A DNA stretch of 10,128 nucleotides from Armatimonadota bacterium (lineage in GTDB: Bacteria; Armatimonadota; Fimbriimonadia; Fimbriimonadales; Fimbriimonadaceae), in contig JAEYWW010000109.1 in NCBI GenBank assembly GCA_023428805.1, forward strand, positions 1-10,128, read 5' to 3'. How positions within the stretch are numbered: position 1 is the stretch's first letter; the number at the start of each line of letters is the position of its first letter. Below are positions 1-6,089 of the stretch, piece after piece. The position numbers and the translations under genes were made by a program. The notes below the pieces were generated by a model. The model did not search any database and was not told the DNA's origin. It worked only from the letters and a program-made list of their open reading frames with translations.

Positions 1-1116
1 CTCCCGTTCCACGGTGATATGCGGCGTCACGGGGTTCTTTTCGAGCTTGACGCCGTTGACTTCGAGCTGCACCATCGGCCCTTCGCCGTAGGCCCAATCA
101 CCAAGCGGAATCGGGTAGGTGCCGAGGACGTGGCCGGTGGTGGGCTTGCCGACGAGGGTGGCGCGGCCTGTGTCTTTGAATGCCTTCGCCACGACTTCCT
201 TCGCGCTGCGTGAGCCTTCGTTGATGAGCACGACGACCGGCTTGCCGTAGCCGATGGTCTGCTGCTGGGCAAATCCGGGCGAAATCCACTTCATCGTGAT
301 CGGCGGCATGAAGAAGGGGTCGATATAGCCCTCAGGCCGTCCGCCAAACCCATCGCGGATGTCGTAGATGATCGCATCTGTGTCGCGCCCCGGCCCGTTC
401 AAAACCCAGGTGGTCATGAAGGTCTTGAAGTCGTCGCGCACCATCGTCCAAATGTGGATGTAGCCGATCTTCTTGCCGCCCTGTTCAATCACTCTCGCAC
501 TGCGGCGGGTGCCGTTGGCAAACATATCGAGCGTGTTCTCCGCCTTGACTTCGATCTTGGTCTTGACTTCCCTGCCTCCGCGTTCCAGCGTGAATTCCGG
601 GGTTTGATTGATCCAATTTTTGAGCGGAAGGATCGGCGCGAACGCGCTGCCTCCCACCGACTTGAAGATGTCTCCCTTGCGCACTCCCGCGTTGGCGGCG
701 GCTGACCCCTCCATCACCATTCCCGCCACCCAGCCCTGCGGCGACGGTTTGAAGAACACCCCGATGCTCGGCATGGGCTTGGCGGCGGGAGCATCGGGCT
801 GGCGGATCAAACCCGTTTTCAGGATCGCGTCCATGGCGTAGAAGCCCTGATCCTCATCCGTGTAGAAGTGGAAGTGCGAATCGTTGAACCCCTCGATCAT
901 GGAGTTCATCTCCTTCGAAAATTCGGCTTTGGTCTTCGCCGCCTTCGCCTTGGGCTCGGCCTCTTTCAGCCTCTGCTCCATCTCCGGTCCGCGCGTGTCG
1001 CGGGCATAGAAGTTTCGCCGCACCGCATTCGCAAACTGGTCGTAAGCTGAGGCGAAATCAGTCTGCGACTGAACGGGCGCGAGGAGCGACAACGAAAGGA
1101 ACAGGGCGGAAGTCAT
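1..1116 (-). CDS. S41 family (C-terminal processing / tricorn-like) serine peptidase, 3' end cut by window
   Basis: The minus-strand frame is open without a stop for 372 codons, from the ATG at 1116 to base 1. Residues 1-17 look like a signal peptide (LFLSLSLLAP, possible cleavage after VQS), though without the usual basic start. A helical region follows, with NDSHFHF at 78-84. Residues about 115-190 form a PDZ-like domain (SIGVFF, then NAGVRKGDI at 142-150). The S41 core follows: GYIHIWTM (218-225), AIIYDIRDGFGG (248-259) and INEGSRSAKE (298-307), where S304 aligns with the nucleophile of the CtpA motif NxGTASASE. The lysine base expected about 25 residues later (GKG) is replaced by H329 in TTGHV. 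That and the SH at 80-81 point to a tricorn/S41B-like Ser-His arrangement. It is probably a periplasmic or surface protease; the substrate is unknown. It is divergent from rplA. No in-frame start lies just upstream, so the ATG at 1116 is preferred. Confidence 0.85.
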   Translation of the reverse strand, partial: MTSALFLSLSLLAPVQSQTDFASAYDQFANAVRRNFYARDTRGPEMEQRLKEAEPKAKAAKTKAEFSKEMNSMIEGFNDSHFHFYTDEDQGFYAMDAILKTGLIRQPDAPAAKPMPSIGVFFKPSPQGWVAGMVMEGSAAANAGVRKGDIFKSVGGSAFAPILPLKNWINQTPEFTLERGGREVKTKIEVKAENTLDMFANGTRRSARVIEQGGKKIGYIHIWTMVRDDFKTFMTTWVLNGPGRDTDAIIYDIRDGFGGRPEGYIDPFFMPPITMKWISPGFAQQQTIGYGKPVVVLINEGSRSAKEVVAKAFKDTGRATLVGKPTTGHVLGTYPIPLGDWAYGEGPMVQLEVNGVKLEKNPVTPHITVERE

Positions 1117-1184
1117 GCCCCCATTGTTACCGATAGGCTCATGCGAAAGGTTTCGTGAGTTGCGGCCAGGTATCTTTGGCGTTC

Positions 1185-1226
1185 CTGTGGGAGACGGGCT
1201 CAACCCGGCGCGGACCACAGAGGTGA
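1185..1226 (+). promoter_or_regulatory. Probable ribosomal protein L1 autoregulatory leader before rplA, including its Shine-Dalgarno
   Basis: Outer stem CTGTGG (1185-1190) pairs perfectly with CCACAG (1215-1220). An inner stem CGGG (1195-1198) / CCCG (1204-1207) closes a 5-base loop. The unpaired GAGA (1191-1194) faces GCGCGGA (1208-1214), giving two helices around an asymmetric internal loop. The ribosome-binding site AGGTGA (1221-1226) directly abuts the outer stem, four bases before the ATG. From memory, a GTGGGAG...CCAC element sits before rplA in other bacteria, and L1 represses its own mRNA by binding a mimic of its 23S site. The pairing is seen; binding by L1 is inferred. Confidence 0.6.
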
Positions 1227-1230
1227 CCAA

Positions 1231-1956
1231 ATGGCTGCCAAGACAAAGAGAAAAGCAAAGCACTCCCAGCGATTCCTGGAAGTTGAAAAGAAGGTTGAAG
1301 CCGAGAAGCTTCACGAAATCGATGAGGCGATCGCCCTCGTCAAGTCCACCGCCAACGCGAAGTTTGTCGAATCCATCGACGTCGCCGTCCGCCTCGGAGT
1401 CGATCCCCGCAAGGGCGATCAGAACGTGCGCGGCATCACCAATCTTCCCCACGGAACCGGAAAAATCAAGAAGGTCGCGGTTCTCGCCAAGGGCGACGCC
1501 GCCAAGGAAGCCCTCGCCGCCGGAGCCGATGAGGTCGGTGATGAGGACCTGATCAAGAAGGTCCAGGAAGGCTGGAAGGACTTCGACGTCATGCTGGCCA
1601 CCAACGACATGGCTCCGCAGATCGGCAAGATCGGCCGCTTCCTCGGCCCGAAGACTCCGAACAAGCGCAACGGCACCGTGACCGACGCCATCGGAACCGC
1701 CGTCAAGGAGATCAAGGCCGCCACCCGCGTCGAGTACCGTGTGGACAAAGCAGGCATCGTCCACGTCCCGGTCGGAAAGGTCAACTTCGACGACGCGAAG
1801 ATCCGCGAAAACCTGATCACCGCGCTGGATGCGATCATCAAAGCCAAGCCGTCCTCATCCAAGGGTCGCTACCTCAAGACCATCACTCTCAGCAGCACGA
1901 TGGGCCCCGGCGTCAAGCTCGACACCGGTCTCGCGGGCAAGGCCAGCGGACACTGA
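1231..1956 (+). CDS. rplA: Large-subunit ribosomal protein L1
   Basis: The 241-aa product has the usual length and architecture of bacterial L1, which binds 23S rRNA at the L1 stalk near the E site and can repress its own translation. Recognisable blocks are VESIDVAVRLGVDPRKGDQN (46-65), RGITNLPHGTGK (67-78), QIGKIGRFLGPK (130-141), GTVTDAIG and the C-terminal STMGPGVKLD. The start at 1231 is fixed by the strong AGGTGA site four bases upstream. Unusually, the signature LGPRGLMPNPK.GTVT found in most L1 proteins reads LGPKTPNKRNGTVT, two residues shorter and without GLM. The gene stands alone: rplK is not upstream (an S41 peptidase points away) and rplJ/rplL are not downstream, where a terminator and the convergent rarA follow. 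It is probably a single-gene transcript controlled by the leader element. Confidence 0.96.
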   Translation: MAAKTKRKAKHSQRFLEVEKKVEAEKLHEIDEAIALVKSTANAKFVESIDVAVRLGVDPRKGDQNVRGITNLPHGTGKIKKVAVLAKGDAAKEALAAGADEVGDEDLIKKVQEGWKDFDVMLATNDMAPQIGKIGRFLGPKTPNKRNGTVTDAIGTAVKEIKAATRVEYRVDKAGIVHVPVGKVNFDDAKIRENLITALDAIIKAKPSSSKGRYLKTITLSSTMGPGVKLDTGLAGKASGH

Positions 1957-1972
1957 TCTCCATCAATCAAGG

Positions 1973-2003
1973 CGGCCCGTAAGCGATGCTTACGGGCCGT
2001 TTT
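1973..2003 (+). terminator. Rho-independent terminator of rplA, possibly bidirectional, overlapping the rarA stop codon
   Basis: A perfect 12-bp inverted repeat, CGGCCCGTAAGC (1973-1984) / GCTTACGGGCCG (1988-1999), has a three-base GAT loop and is followed by TTTT (2000-2003). It starts 17 bases after the rplA stop. The 3' arm contains the end of rarA: read on the minus strand it gives the last codons and the TAA at 1992-1990. In the minus direction the stem is followed by CCTTGATTGATGG, a poor U-tract, so termination of rarA is possible but weaker. Confidence 0.9.
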
Positions 2004-3303
2004 CGTTGGACTGCCTTCTCCTGCGGCGCTCCCTCATTTTCGCCTCGTGCCCCCGGTCGCTCGGCTCGTAGTAGGGAGCGCTCAGGCCCGGGTCATCGGG
2101 CAGGTAACGCTCGTCCACCCAAGCTCCAGGGAAGTCGTGGGGATACTGGTAGCCCTCGCCCGCCCCGAGTTCTTTCATGCCCTTCGTCGGCGCATTGCGG
2201 AGGTGCATCGGGATGGGCGGGAGGACTCCCTTCTCCACATCGGCCATCGCCTTGTTGATCGCCTCATAAGCCTTGTTCGACTTGGGCGCCTCGCAGAGAA
2301 ATGTCGTGAGTTGTGAAAGGGTGATTCTGGCCTCCGGCATTCCGATTCGTTCGACCGCTTGGGCAGCGGCCGCCGCCATGACAATTCCCATCGGCTCCGC
2401 ATTGCCTATATCTTCGCTCGCGAGAATGATGAGACGACGGACGATGAAACGGGGGTCTTCTCCGGCTTGGAGCATCCGTGCCAAGTAATGCAGAGCAGCG
2501 TCGGAATCCGAACCCCTGACACTCTTGATGAATGCGCTGATTGTGTCGTAGTGATAGTCGCCCTGTCGGTCATAGCGGACTGCGGGCCGCTGCATCACCT
2601 GCTCGACAACACTGATGCCGATCTCGCCTCGGATGGGCACCAACAGGCTCGCGGATTCCAGGACATTCAGCGCGAGCCGCGCATCGCCATTCGCCACCGA
2701 GACGAGGTGGGAAAGGGCCTCTTCCGAAATGGTCAGCCTGGTCGAACCCAGACCACGCTCTTGATCCTCCAAGGCACGCTGGATCAACGCCCGAATATCC
2801 TCCGGCTGCAGGGATTTCAGGGGCAGAACCCGAGCACGGGAGAGGAGGGCGGGATTGAGCACAAAGAATGGATTCTCGGTGGTCGCACCCACCAGCGAGA
2901 GAGTTCCATCCTCCAGATACCCGAGCAGGGCATCCTGCTGGCTCTTGTTGAAGTGATGAATCTCGTCCAACAACAGGATTGTCGAGCGATTCTCGAAGGA
3001 CCGACGATCTTTGGCGGCCTGGGCGATCTTCCGAACATCGGCCACCCCCGCCGTCACCGCGCTCAAGACTTCCAAGTGCGCGTCCATGTGCCGCGCGATC
3101 AGGTGGGCGAGAGTGGTTTTCCCCGTCCCGGGCGGCGACCAGAGGACAACCGAGCCGAGCTTCCCTTCCTCGATCGCCTGACGGGTCGGCATATCGGGAG
3201 CCAGGATATGAAACTGCCCGACATATTCGTCCAGCGTCCGTGGCCTCATCCGCGAGGCGAGCGGGAGACCAGCGGTGGAGCCGGGATTGTCGAAAAGGGA
3301 CAA
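1990..3303 (-). CDS. rarA: Replication-associated recombination protein A (RarA/MgsA/WRNIP1 family AAA+ ATPase)
   Basis: The 437-aa product matches the RarA family in length and order of motifs. ARMRP (residues 16-21 region) and LDEYVGQ come first, then Walker A SPPGTGKTT (56-64), Walker B ILLLDEIHHFNK (109-120), sensor-1 GATTEN (139-144) and an arginine-finger segment LLSRARV (153-159). The C-terminal helical/tetramerisation half includes DRQGDYHYDTISAFIKS and ASEDIGNAEP. RarA acts in the cytoplasm at stalled replication forks and on single-strand/double-strand DNA junctions. The start is TTG at 3303: it lies 1 base after the nusB stop and has GGAGGAG (3308-3314) four bases upstream. The next methionine (residue 19) would cut off the conserved segment before RMRP. 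The basic tail ends RERRRRR plus seven residues. It is the last gene of the accB-like operon. Confidence 0.96.
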   Translation of the reverse strand: MSLFDNPGSTAGLPLASRMRPRTLDEYVGQFHILAPDMPTRQAIEEGKLGSVVLWSPPGTGKTTLAHLIARHMDAHLEVLSAVTAGVADVRKIAQAAKDRRSFENRSTILLLDEIHHFNKSQQDALLGYLEDGTLSLVGATTENPFFVLNPALLSRARVLPLKSLQPEDIRALIQRALEDQERGLGSTRLTISEEALSHLVSVANGDARLALNVLESASLLVPIRGEIGISVVEQVMQRPAVRYDRQGDYHYDTISAFIKSVRGSDSDAALHYLARMLQAGEDPRFIVRRLIILASEDIGNAEPMGIVMAAAAAQAVERIGMPEARITLSQLTTFLCEAPKSNKAYEAINKAMADVEKGVLPPIPMHLRNAPTKGMKELGAGEGYQYPHDFPGAWVDERYLPDDPGLSAPYYEPSDRGHEAKMRERRRRRQSNENGP

Positions 3304-3304
3304 G

Positions 3305-3868
3305 CTACTCCTCCGCGCGAATCACCCAGGGACCGGCCTTCACGATCTCTTCATGCTCGGGTGTGCCTTCTTCAATCTCTTCAACGACCACTTCCGCTTC
3401 GACGATCGTGTCCGGCTCCATCGCCTCTTCCATGCTCGGGTCCCAGTTCGCCTTGGGCGACTGGGCGAGGACTTTGCCGAGAACGGCGTTGACGAACCCG
3501 GTTGTCTCGCCCGATCCATAGCGCTTGTTCAAACGAATCGCCTCGGTGATCGTCACCTTGGGCGGGATGCCCGTCAAATTGTGGAGTTCCCAGGTCGCCA
3601 TGTTCAGGAGTGCGCGATCAATCACCGCAAGCCTGGAAACCGTCCAACCCGAAGCGAGGAAAGGAGTGAATTCCGCCTCCAGGTGCTCCTGATTGCGCCA
3701 GACACCTTCGGCGATCTGATGGGCGAACTCCACCGACTCCGGCGCGAGGTCCAAATCTTCAACTGCTGCCGCCAGCGCGGTGTCGAACTCCTCCTGTCCG
3801 GCGAGCTTCGCATAAATCGCGCGGAGCGCGGCTTCACGGGCGGCGCGGCGGCTGCGGACCCCGCTCAT
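3305..3868 (-). CDS. nusB: Transcription antitermination factor NusB with an acidic C-terminal extension
   Basis: Residues 1 to about 136 are a full NusB: RSRRAAREAALRAIYA at the start, WTVSRLAVIDRALLNMATWE (75-94) in the middle, and TITEAIRLNKRYG then TGFVNAVLGKV (123-133) near the end. NusB with NusE (S10) binds boxA RNA and supports rRNA antitermination. The E. coli protein is 139 aa; this one has 187. The extra ~50 residues are rich in Asp and Glu (about 16 acidic residues, e.g. VVVEEIEEGTPEHEE) and end in PWVIRAEE. The ATG at 3868 overlaps the accC stop as ATGA (4 nt), and no strong Shine-Dalgarno precedes it, so translation probably depends on coupling to accC. nusB next to other housekeeping genes is common; accC-nusB adjacency I regard as plausible but cannot confirm as conserved. 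Confidence 0.95.
   Translation of the reverse strand: MSGVRSRRAAREAALRAIYAKLAGQEEFDTALAAAVEDLDLAPESVEFAHQIAEGVWRNQEHLEAEFTPFLASGWTVSRLAVIDRALLNMATWELHNLTGIPPKVTITEAIRLNKRYGSGETTGFVNAVLGKVLAQSPKANWDPSMEEAMEPDTIVEAEVVVEEIEEGTPEHEEIVKAGPWVIRAEE
3308..3314 (-). promoter_or_regulatory. Shine-Dalgarno that decides the TTG start of rarA
   Basis: On the minus strand GGAGGAG lies inside the last codons of nusB, four bases before the TTG at 3303. It is the strongest ribosome-binding site in the operon. It supports a TTG start over the internal ATG at residue 19 and suggests translational coupling across the nusB stop. Confidence 0.75.
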
Positions 3869-5226
3869 TCGACCGCCGCCGACTCTTCGAGGAATCGCGG
3901 AACGAATGCGGTGCTCACATCGCCGCTCATGTAGTCCTCATGCGCGCACATCCGGCGCAGGAACGGGATATTGGTCTTGATGCCCTGCACGTCAAACTCG
4001 TTGAGCGCGACCTGAAGCCGCCGCACCGCTTCGTTGCGATCCCTGCCCCACACGATCAGCTTGGCGATCATCGGATCGTAGAACGGCATGATGTCGAAGC
4101 CCGCATAAACGTGGGTGTCAAGTCGGACATGACCGAATCCGGGCGGGTTCCAGCGGGTGATCTTGCCCGTGCTGGGCGCGAAATCCTTGTCCGGATCCTG
4201 CGCCGTGATGCGGGCCTCGATGGAGTGCCCCTTCAAAACCACATCCTCCTGATTGAACGGCAGCGGCTCGCCCTGAGCGATCCTGATCTGCCACTGCACC
4301 AGGTCATGCCCTGTGACCTGCTCGGTGACCGGGTGCTCAACTTGGATGCGGGTGTTCATTTCAAGGAAATAGAACTCGCCTGATTTGTCGAGCAGGAATT
4401 CGACCGTGCCCGCATTCTGATAGCCGACGCTCGCGGCGACGCGCACCGCCGCCTCGCCCATCTTCCGACGGGTCGCCTCATCCAAAATCGCGCACGGTGC
4501 CTCTTCGACAATCTTCTGATGGCGCAGATTCTGGATCGAGCACTCGCGCTCGCCCATGTAGAGCACCTTGCCGTGCTCGTCGGCAAGAATCTGGACTTCC
4601 ACGTGGCGCGGCTCAACGACGCACTTCTCCAGAAGCATGTCGTCGTTGCCGAAGCTCGCCTGCGCCTCAGCCTGGGCCAGCTTCCAGAGCCGGGTCAAAT
4701 CGTCGGGCGAATCGACGCGCCGGATGCCGCGTCCGCCACCGCCTGCGACGGCTTTCATCAGAACCGGGTAGCCGATCTTCTCCGCCTCACGCAAGGCTTC
4801 GGTTTCGTTCGGCACCATGTCGGCGGTGCCGGGGACAACCGGACAGTTGGAGGCGATGGCGGCGTGCTTGGCCTTCGCCTTGTCACCCATCGCTTCAATC
4901 GCCGAAACAGGCGGGCCGATGAATTTGACTCCGATGGATTGCAGGGCCTGAGCGAAGTGCGACCGTTCGCTGAAATAGCCAAAGCCTGGGTGGACGGCCT
5001 GGGCTCCGCTGATCTCGCAGGCCATCAGCACGTTCGCCAGGTTCAAATAGCTGTCCGTGTTGCTCGCCTCGCCGACGCAGATCGCGCGGTCGGCCATGTG
5101 GACATGACGGCTTTCCTTGTCGGCTTTGGAATAGATGGCGACCGCCTCCAAACCCAGCTCATGGCAGGCTCGGATGACGCGGCAGGCGATTTCGCCCCGG
5201 TTGGCGATGAGGACTCGTTGAAACAT
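3865..5226 (-). CDS. accC: Biotin carboxylase subunit (acetyl-CoA carboxylase type)
   Basis: The 453-aa product matches AccC almost residue for residue in length and motifs. It carries RVLIANRGEIACRV (4-17), the ATP-grasp glycine loop KAVAGGGGRGIR (158-169), EPRHVEVQ (205-212), RHQKIVEEAPC (235-245), FYFLEMNTRIQVEHPVTE (285-302) and IEARI (336-340). Residues aligning with the E. coli active site are present: K158, H208, H236, K238, E276, E289, N291, R293, E297 and R339. It makes carboxybiotin from ATP and bicarbonate on a BCCP partner, the first half-reaction of fatty-acid synthesis. A TTG at 5229 would add one residue. The ATG at 5226 is preferred: it forms TGATG with the upstream stop, has GAGAAG (5232-5237) five bases before it, and gives the usual N-terminus. 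A subunit of another acyl-CoA or pyruvate carboxylase is possible. Confidence 0.96.
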   Translation of the reverse strand: MFQRVLIANRGEIACRVIRACHELGLEAVAIYSKADKESRHVHMADRAICVGEASNTDSYLNLANVLMACEISGAQAVHPGFGYFSERSHFAQALQSIGVKFIGPPVSAIEAMGDKAKAKHAAIASNCPVVPGTADMVPNETEALREAEKIGYPVLMKAVAGGGGRGIRRVDSPDDLTRLWKLAQAEAQASFGNDDMLLEKCVVEPRHVEVQILADEHGKVLYMGERECSIQNLRHQKIVEEAPCAILDEATRRKMGEAAVRVAASVGYQNAGTVEFLLDKSGEFYFLEMNTRIQVEHPVTEQVTGHDLVQWQIRIAQGEPLPFNQEDVVLKGHSIEARITAQDPDKDFAPSTGKITRWNPPGFGHVRLDTHVYAGFDIMPFYDPMIAKLIVWGRDRNEAVRRLQVALNEFDVQGIKTNIPFLRRMCAHEDYMSGDVSTAFVPRFLEESAAVE

Positions 5227-5585
5227 CAATACTTCTCGTGGCCCGCGTGGGGGCAGGTCACCGTGCCGGTCGCGGCGTCATAGATATAGGCTTCGCCGCC
5301 GACGGCGCACTTCTGGAAATCGGGCGGCACCTTGGCGGCATTCAAATCTTCCGGCTTCAAATCATCCACGGGGTCTGTGGCGATCTGCACGAACTGACGG
5401 GCCTGGCCCAAGTTGCTGCGGCAGACATCATCCTTGGCGGCGTATTTGACCTTTCCAATCAGGGTCTCGCCCTTGCCGTCGGGCCGCTCGACGTTCTGTC
5501 CGGTCATGCCGAACCCGCCCATCGCAAACATCAACGTCAGGCCGATCACGATCAGCACCGACACCATCACCCCGATCATTCTCAT
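5226..5585 (-). CDS. Small membrane-anchored, pilin/pseudopilin-like protein of unknown function
   Basis: I do not recognise a named family. The 119 residues begin with a hydrophobic segment (about 4-28, VMVSVLIVIGLTLMFAMGGF) that looks like a membrane anchor or uncleaved signal. A small domain with three cysteines follows (C55, C93, C111). VCRSNLGQARQFVQIATD (54-71) resembles the CxxNLxxI segment after the first helix of pilin-like proteins. The C-terminus CAVGGEAYIYDAATGTVTCP...GHEKY resembles the CPxGGxYxY...GxVxCxxHG ending of some type IV pilins and pseudopilins. There is no canonical prepilin-peptidase site (G followed by FxxxE). GGGAG (5591-5595) precedes the ATG by five bases. The start overlaps the accB-like stop (ATGA), and the stop overlaps the accC start (TGATG). 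A membrane protein wedged between carboxylase genes is unexpected. Confidence 0.7.
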   Translation of the reverse strand: MRMIGVMVSVLIVIGLTLMFAMGGFGMTGQNVERPDGKGETLIGKVKYAAKDDVCRSNLGQARQFVQIATDPVDDLKPEDLNAAKVPPDFQKCAVGGEAYIYDAATGTVTCPHAGHEKY

Positions 5586-5995
5586 GAGGACTCCCGAATG
5601 CGCAAAATTGTCTGTCCGAACTCAACCGGATCGTTTTCCGCCACCAAGACTTCGACCACTTCACCTGTCGCATTGGCGGCAAGGTCGTTGGCGAGCCCGA
5701 GCGCGACGATCTCGCCAAAAACCTGACCTTTTTCAACCTGAGAGCCTGCCGTGAGGGCTTCGCCACGGTACCGGACGTAGCCCACGCAGGGCGCGGTCAT
5801 ATCCTTCTCAACCGGACCAGCGGCGACCATCGGCTCCCCGCCTTCATCCTCGAACCACTCCTCGGATTCGGCTTCGGGATCGCTCAGAACCGCCGTCAGC
5901 GCATGGTCGCCCTGACGAATCGAAACGTGGCGGAACCCCAGGCGACGCGCGGTGCCCAAGGCGTGGCGCATCCCCTCCAGGTCGAGTTCAGACAT
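5582..5995 (-). CDS. AccB/BCCP-like protein lacking the biotin-acceptor lysine
   Basis: The 137-aa product has the layout of bacterial biotin carboxyl carrier protein. An N-terminal helix-strand unit (MSELDLEGMRHALGTARRLG, then HVSIRQ) leads to an acidic linker (41-65) and a C-terminal biotinyl/lipoyl-type domain from TAPCVGYVRYRG (67-78) to DPVEFGQTILRI (122-133). The family motif EAMKMMN reads VALGLAN (97-103): the acceptor lysine is G100 (codon GGG at 5698-5696). The stretch before it is about five residues shorter than in E. coli AccB, suggesting a reduced thumb loop. It therefore cannot be biotinylated at the usual place. It overlaps the next gene by 4 nt and heads the accC operon. The ATG at 5995 is chosen because it precedes the conserved first helix; no clear Shine-Dalgarno is visible. 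In-frame ATGs at 6046 and 6091 would add an unconserved extension. Confidence 0.85.
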   Translation of the reverse strand: MSELDLEGMRHALGTARRLGFRHVSIRQGDHALTAVLSDPEAESEEWFEDEGGEPMVAAGPVEKDMTAPCVGYVRYRGEALTAGSQVEKGQVFGEIVALGLANDLAANATGEVVEVLVAENDPVEFGQTILRIRESS

Positions 5996-6009
5996 CGGCG
6001 AGAGAATAC

Positions 6010-6026
6010 CGCACGGCAGTTGTGCG
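6010..6026. repeat. Small inverted repeat upstream of the accB-like gene
   Basis: CGCAC (6010-6014) and GTGCG (6022-6026) form a perfect 5-bp inverted repeat around a 7-base centre, 15 bases upstream of the accB-like ATG. It lies where an operon promoter or operator would be expected, but a repeat this short can occur by chance. Confidence 0.3.
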
Positions 6027-6065
6027 TCCGAATCAAATCCAGGCATGAGTTGGCGTTTCGTTCCG

Positions 6066-6080
6066 TATAATGAGGTGGGC
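6066..6080 (+). promoter_or_regulatory. Possible -10 box and ribosome-binding site of the membrane-protein gene
   Basis: TATAAT (6066-6071) is a perfect consensus -10 hexamer in GC-rich DNA, directly followed by the purine-rich GAGGTGGG (6073-6080) and an ATG at 6090. I cannot find a good -35 box 16-18 bases upstream. The start site would fall inside the purine run, so promoter and Shine-Dalgarno may not both be used. Treat this as a candidate. Confidence 0.35.
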
Positions 6081-6089
6081 GTTCCATCC

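Noticed and set aside
1148..1176. Sigma-70 promoter for rplA with TATCTT (1171-1176) as -10
   Set aside because: No acceptable -35 at 16-18 bases; a start near 1183 would fit the leader but the evidence is too thin for a feature.
2359..3492. Long plus-strand open frame of 377 codons opposite rarA
   Set aside because: It is antisense to a clear RarA; its composition mirrors the complementary codons and shows no domain or ribosome-binding site.
3275..3934. Plus-strand open frame of 219 codons opposite nusB
   Set aside because: It is antisense to NusB and the nusB/rarA junction; no supporting signal.
5227..5229. TTG start for accC one codon upstream of the ATG
   Set aside because: The ATG at 5226 gives the usual AccC N-terminus, better spacing from GAGAAG and the common TGATG junction.
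4519..5283. Plus-strand open frame of 254 codons opposite accC
   Set aside because: It is antisense to a complete AccC with all motifs; a shadow frame of GC-rich coding DNA.
5952..6089. Upstream extension of the membrane-protein gene to the ATG at 5952
   Set aside because: It would run antisense over the accB-like start and put 46 unlikely residues before a normal membrane anchor; GAGGTGGG supports the ATG at 6090.
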